DNA from: an uncultured bacterium
GTDB lineage: Bacteria; Planctomycetota; Phycisphaerae; Phycisphaerales; SM1A02
NCBI GenBank assembly: GCA_903861235.1
Contig: CAIOTP010000216.1
Location: 1-6,844, forward strand
Reading direction: 5' to 3'
DNA length: 6,844 nt
In this document: one piece after another, positions 6,041 to 6,844 of the stretch
How positions within the stretch are numbered: position 1 is the first letter of the stretch
Layout of the letters: every line of letters begins with the position of its first letter
The notes under the pieces: model-generated
Seen by the model: the letters and a program-made list of their open reading frames with translations, nothing else
Told to the model about the DNA's origin: nothing
Databases searched by the model: none
Made by a program: the position numbers and the translations under genes

Positions 6041-6844
6041 CGGCCACCTCCTGCGCGGCCAGCACATGCTCGTCGCCGCCCACCAGCCGCACGAAGACCT
6101 CGTCCAGCGTGGTGCGGCGCACTTCCACGCGCCGCATGGGCGCCGCGGCGAGCAGGCGGCCCATGCACGCCTGCGGATCCTGACCGGGGTCCAGGCGCAC
6201 CTGCAGGGCTCGGTCTCCCTCGCTCCACGTGCATGCGGCCACCCCAGGCAGTGCGGCGAGCACGGATCGGGCCTGATCACGATCGATCGAGGGCTCGGCC
6301 AGCAGCGTGCGAGGGTCGAAGCGGCGTCGGATCTCGTCCAGGCTCTCGTCGAGCATCTTCTCGCCACGGTGGATCAGGACCACCCGGTCGCAGAGATCCT
6401 CGGCGGTGCGCATCTGGTGCGTGCTGAACAGGATCGTGGTCCCGGCCTCGCGAAGGCCGGCGATGGCGCGGGTGAGCACGCGGGCGTTCATCGGATCCAG
6501 GCCGCTGAAGGGTTCGTCCAGGATCAGCAGCTCCGGAGCATGGACCACGCTGGCGATCAGCTGGACCTTCTGCTGCATGCCCTTGCTCAATTCCATGCAC
6601 CGCTTGCGGCTCACGCCCGGGAGTTCCAGGCGCTCGAGCCAGTCGCCCACACGACGGTCGATCTCGGCGGGCGACACCCCCTTGAGACGGGCCATGTAGC
6701 GAAGGAATTCGGCCACGCGCATCTTGCGGTACAGGCCGCGTTCCTCGGGCAGGTAGCCGATGCGGTCCTTCGCGTCCAGCGCGGTGGCTCCCAGCACCTC
6801 GATGCGGCCGTGGTCGGGCAGGATGATGCTCATGATCATCCGGA
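6033..6844 (-). CDS. ABC exporter ATP-binding protein (NatA-like), 5' end outside window
   Basis: The C-terminal 270 or so residues of an ABC ATPase that powers the adjacent permease. The window opens just after the Walker A region, with RMIMSIILPDHGRIEVLG. Counting from the Met at 6839, visible motifs are the Q-loop region IGYLPEERGLYRKM (27-40), which has the PEERGLY form typical of NatA/YhaQ-type exporters, the ABC signature LSKGMQ (84-89), Walker B LLILDEP (104-110) with catalytic E109, the D-loop GLD (113-115) and the switch histidine H141 in STHQM. A C-terminal extension of about 100 residues follows (DUF4162-like), ending TTLDEVFVRLVGGDEHVLAAQEVAGD. All catalytic motifs in the window are intact. 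The gene ends inside the permease start with an 8-base overlap. The Walker A motif and start codon lie beyond the right edge. Confidence 0.93.
   Translation of the reverse strand, partial: RMIMSIILPDHGRIEVLGATALDAKDRIGYLPEERGLYRKMRVAEFLRYMARLKGVSPAEIDRRVGDWLERLELPGVSRKRCMELSKGMQQKVQLIASVVHAPELLILDEPFSGLDPMNARVLTRAIAGLREAGTTILFSTHQMRTAEDLCDRVVLIHRGEKMLDESLDEIRRRFDPRTLLAEPSIDRDQARSVLAALPGVAACTWSEGDRALQVRLDPGQDPQACMGRLLAAAPMRRVEVRRTTLDEVFVRLVGGDEHVLAAQEVAGD
6047..6052 (-). promoter_or_regulatory. Ribosome binding site that fixes the GTG start of the permease
   Basis: The minus strand reads AGGAGG here, a full match to the Shine-Dalgarno consensus, six bases before the GTG at 6040. It lies inside the last codons of the ATPase gene. 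The later ATG at 6022 is preceded by GATCCTCC, which is not a binding site, so the GTG is the better start and adds six residues (VTDRSS). Confidence 0.75.

Noticed and set aside
4493..6427. Long plus-strand open frame of 644 codons
   Set aside because: It lies antisense to the ABC permease and ATPase, both with intact family motifs. The translation is low-complexity His/Gln/Arg-rich and resembles no protein I know.

Overview
The window is GC-rich bacterial DNA, and every gene I can support lies on the minus strand, so transcription runs from the high coordinates to the low ones. The source is most likely a planctomycete, possibly a Phycisphaerae-type lineage. This is inferred from the style of the S1 N-terminus, the CPRC/CPEC zinc ribbon joined to a membrane anchor (a layout common in planctomycete hypothetical proteins), and the HIT protein with an N-terminal LWAPWRMAYI motif. 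No rRNA or marker long enough to prove taxonomy is present.

In transcription order, the right part (6844 to 2705) looks like one tightly packed operon. It holds an ABC exporter ATPase cut by the window edge, then its NatB-like ABC-2 permease, whose start overlaps the ATPase end by 8 bases. Ten bases further on is a membrane-anchored zinc-ribbon protein of unknown function, and ten bases after that a HIT-family nucleotide phosphorylase/hydrolase. The zinc-ribbon gene is split between two frames by one extra base in a run of five C (minus strand) at 4544-4548. Read literally it gives a separate long ORF that lacks its zinc ribbon and membrane anchors.

The middle part (2704 to 1995) holds a 275-base gap containing a striking nested set of inverted repeats (2462-2687), possibly a structured RNA or 5' leader. 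It is followed by a small orphan lipoprotein gene with no Shine-Dalgarno sequence and a strong factor-independent terminator (2035-2070).

The left part holds an MFS transporter with a GTG start, then a 156-base gap with several hairpins, then the start of rpsA (ribosomal protein S1), which runs off the window. Apart from S1 the genes look like ordinary chromosomal membrane and housekeeping functions. I see no CRISPR array, insertion sequence, prophage gene or tRNA. The points most worth checking are the frameshift and the nested inverted-repeat element.
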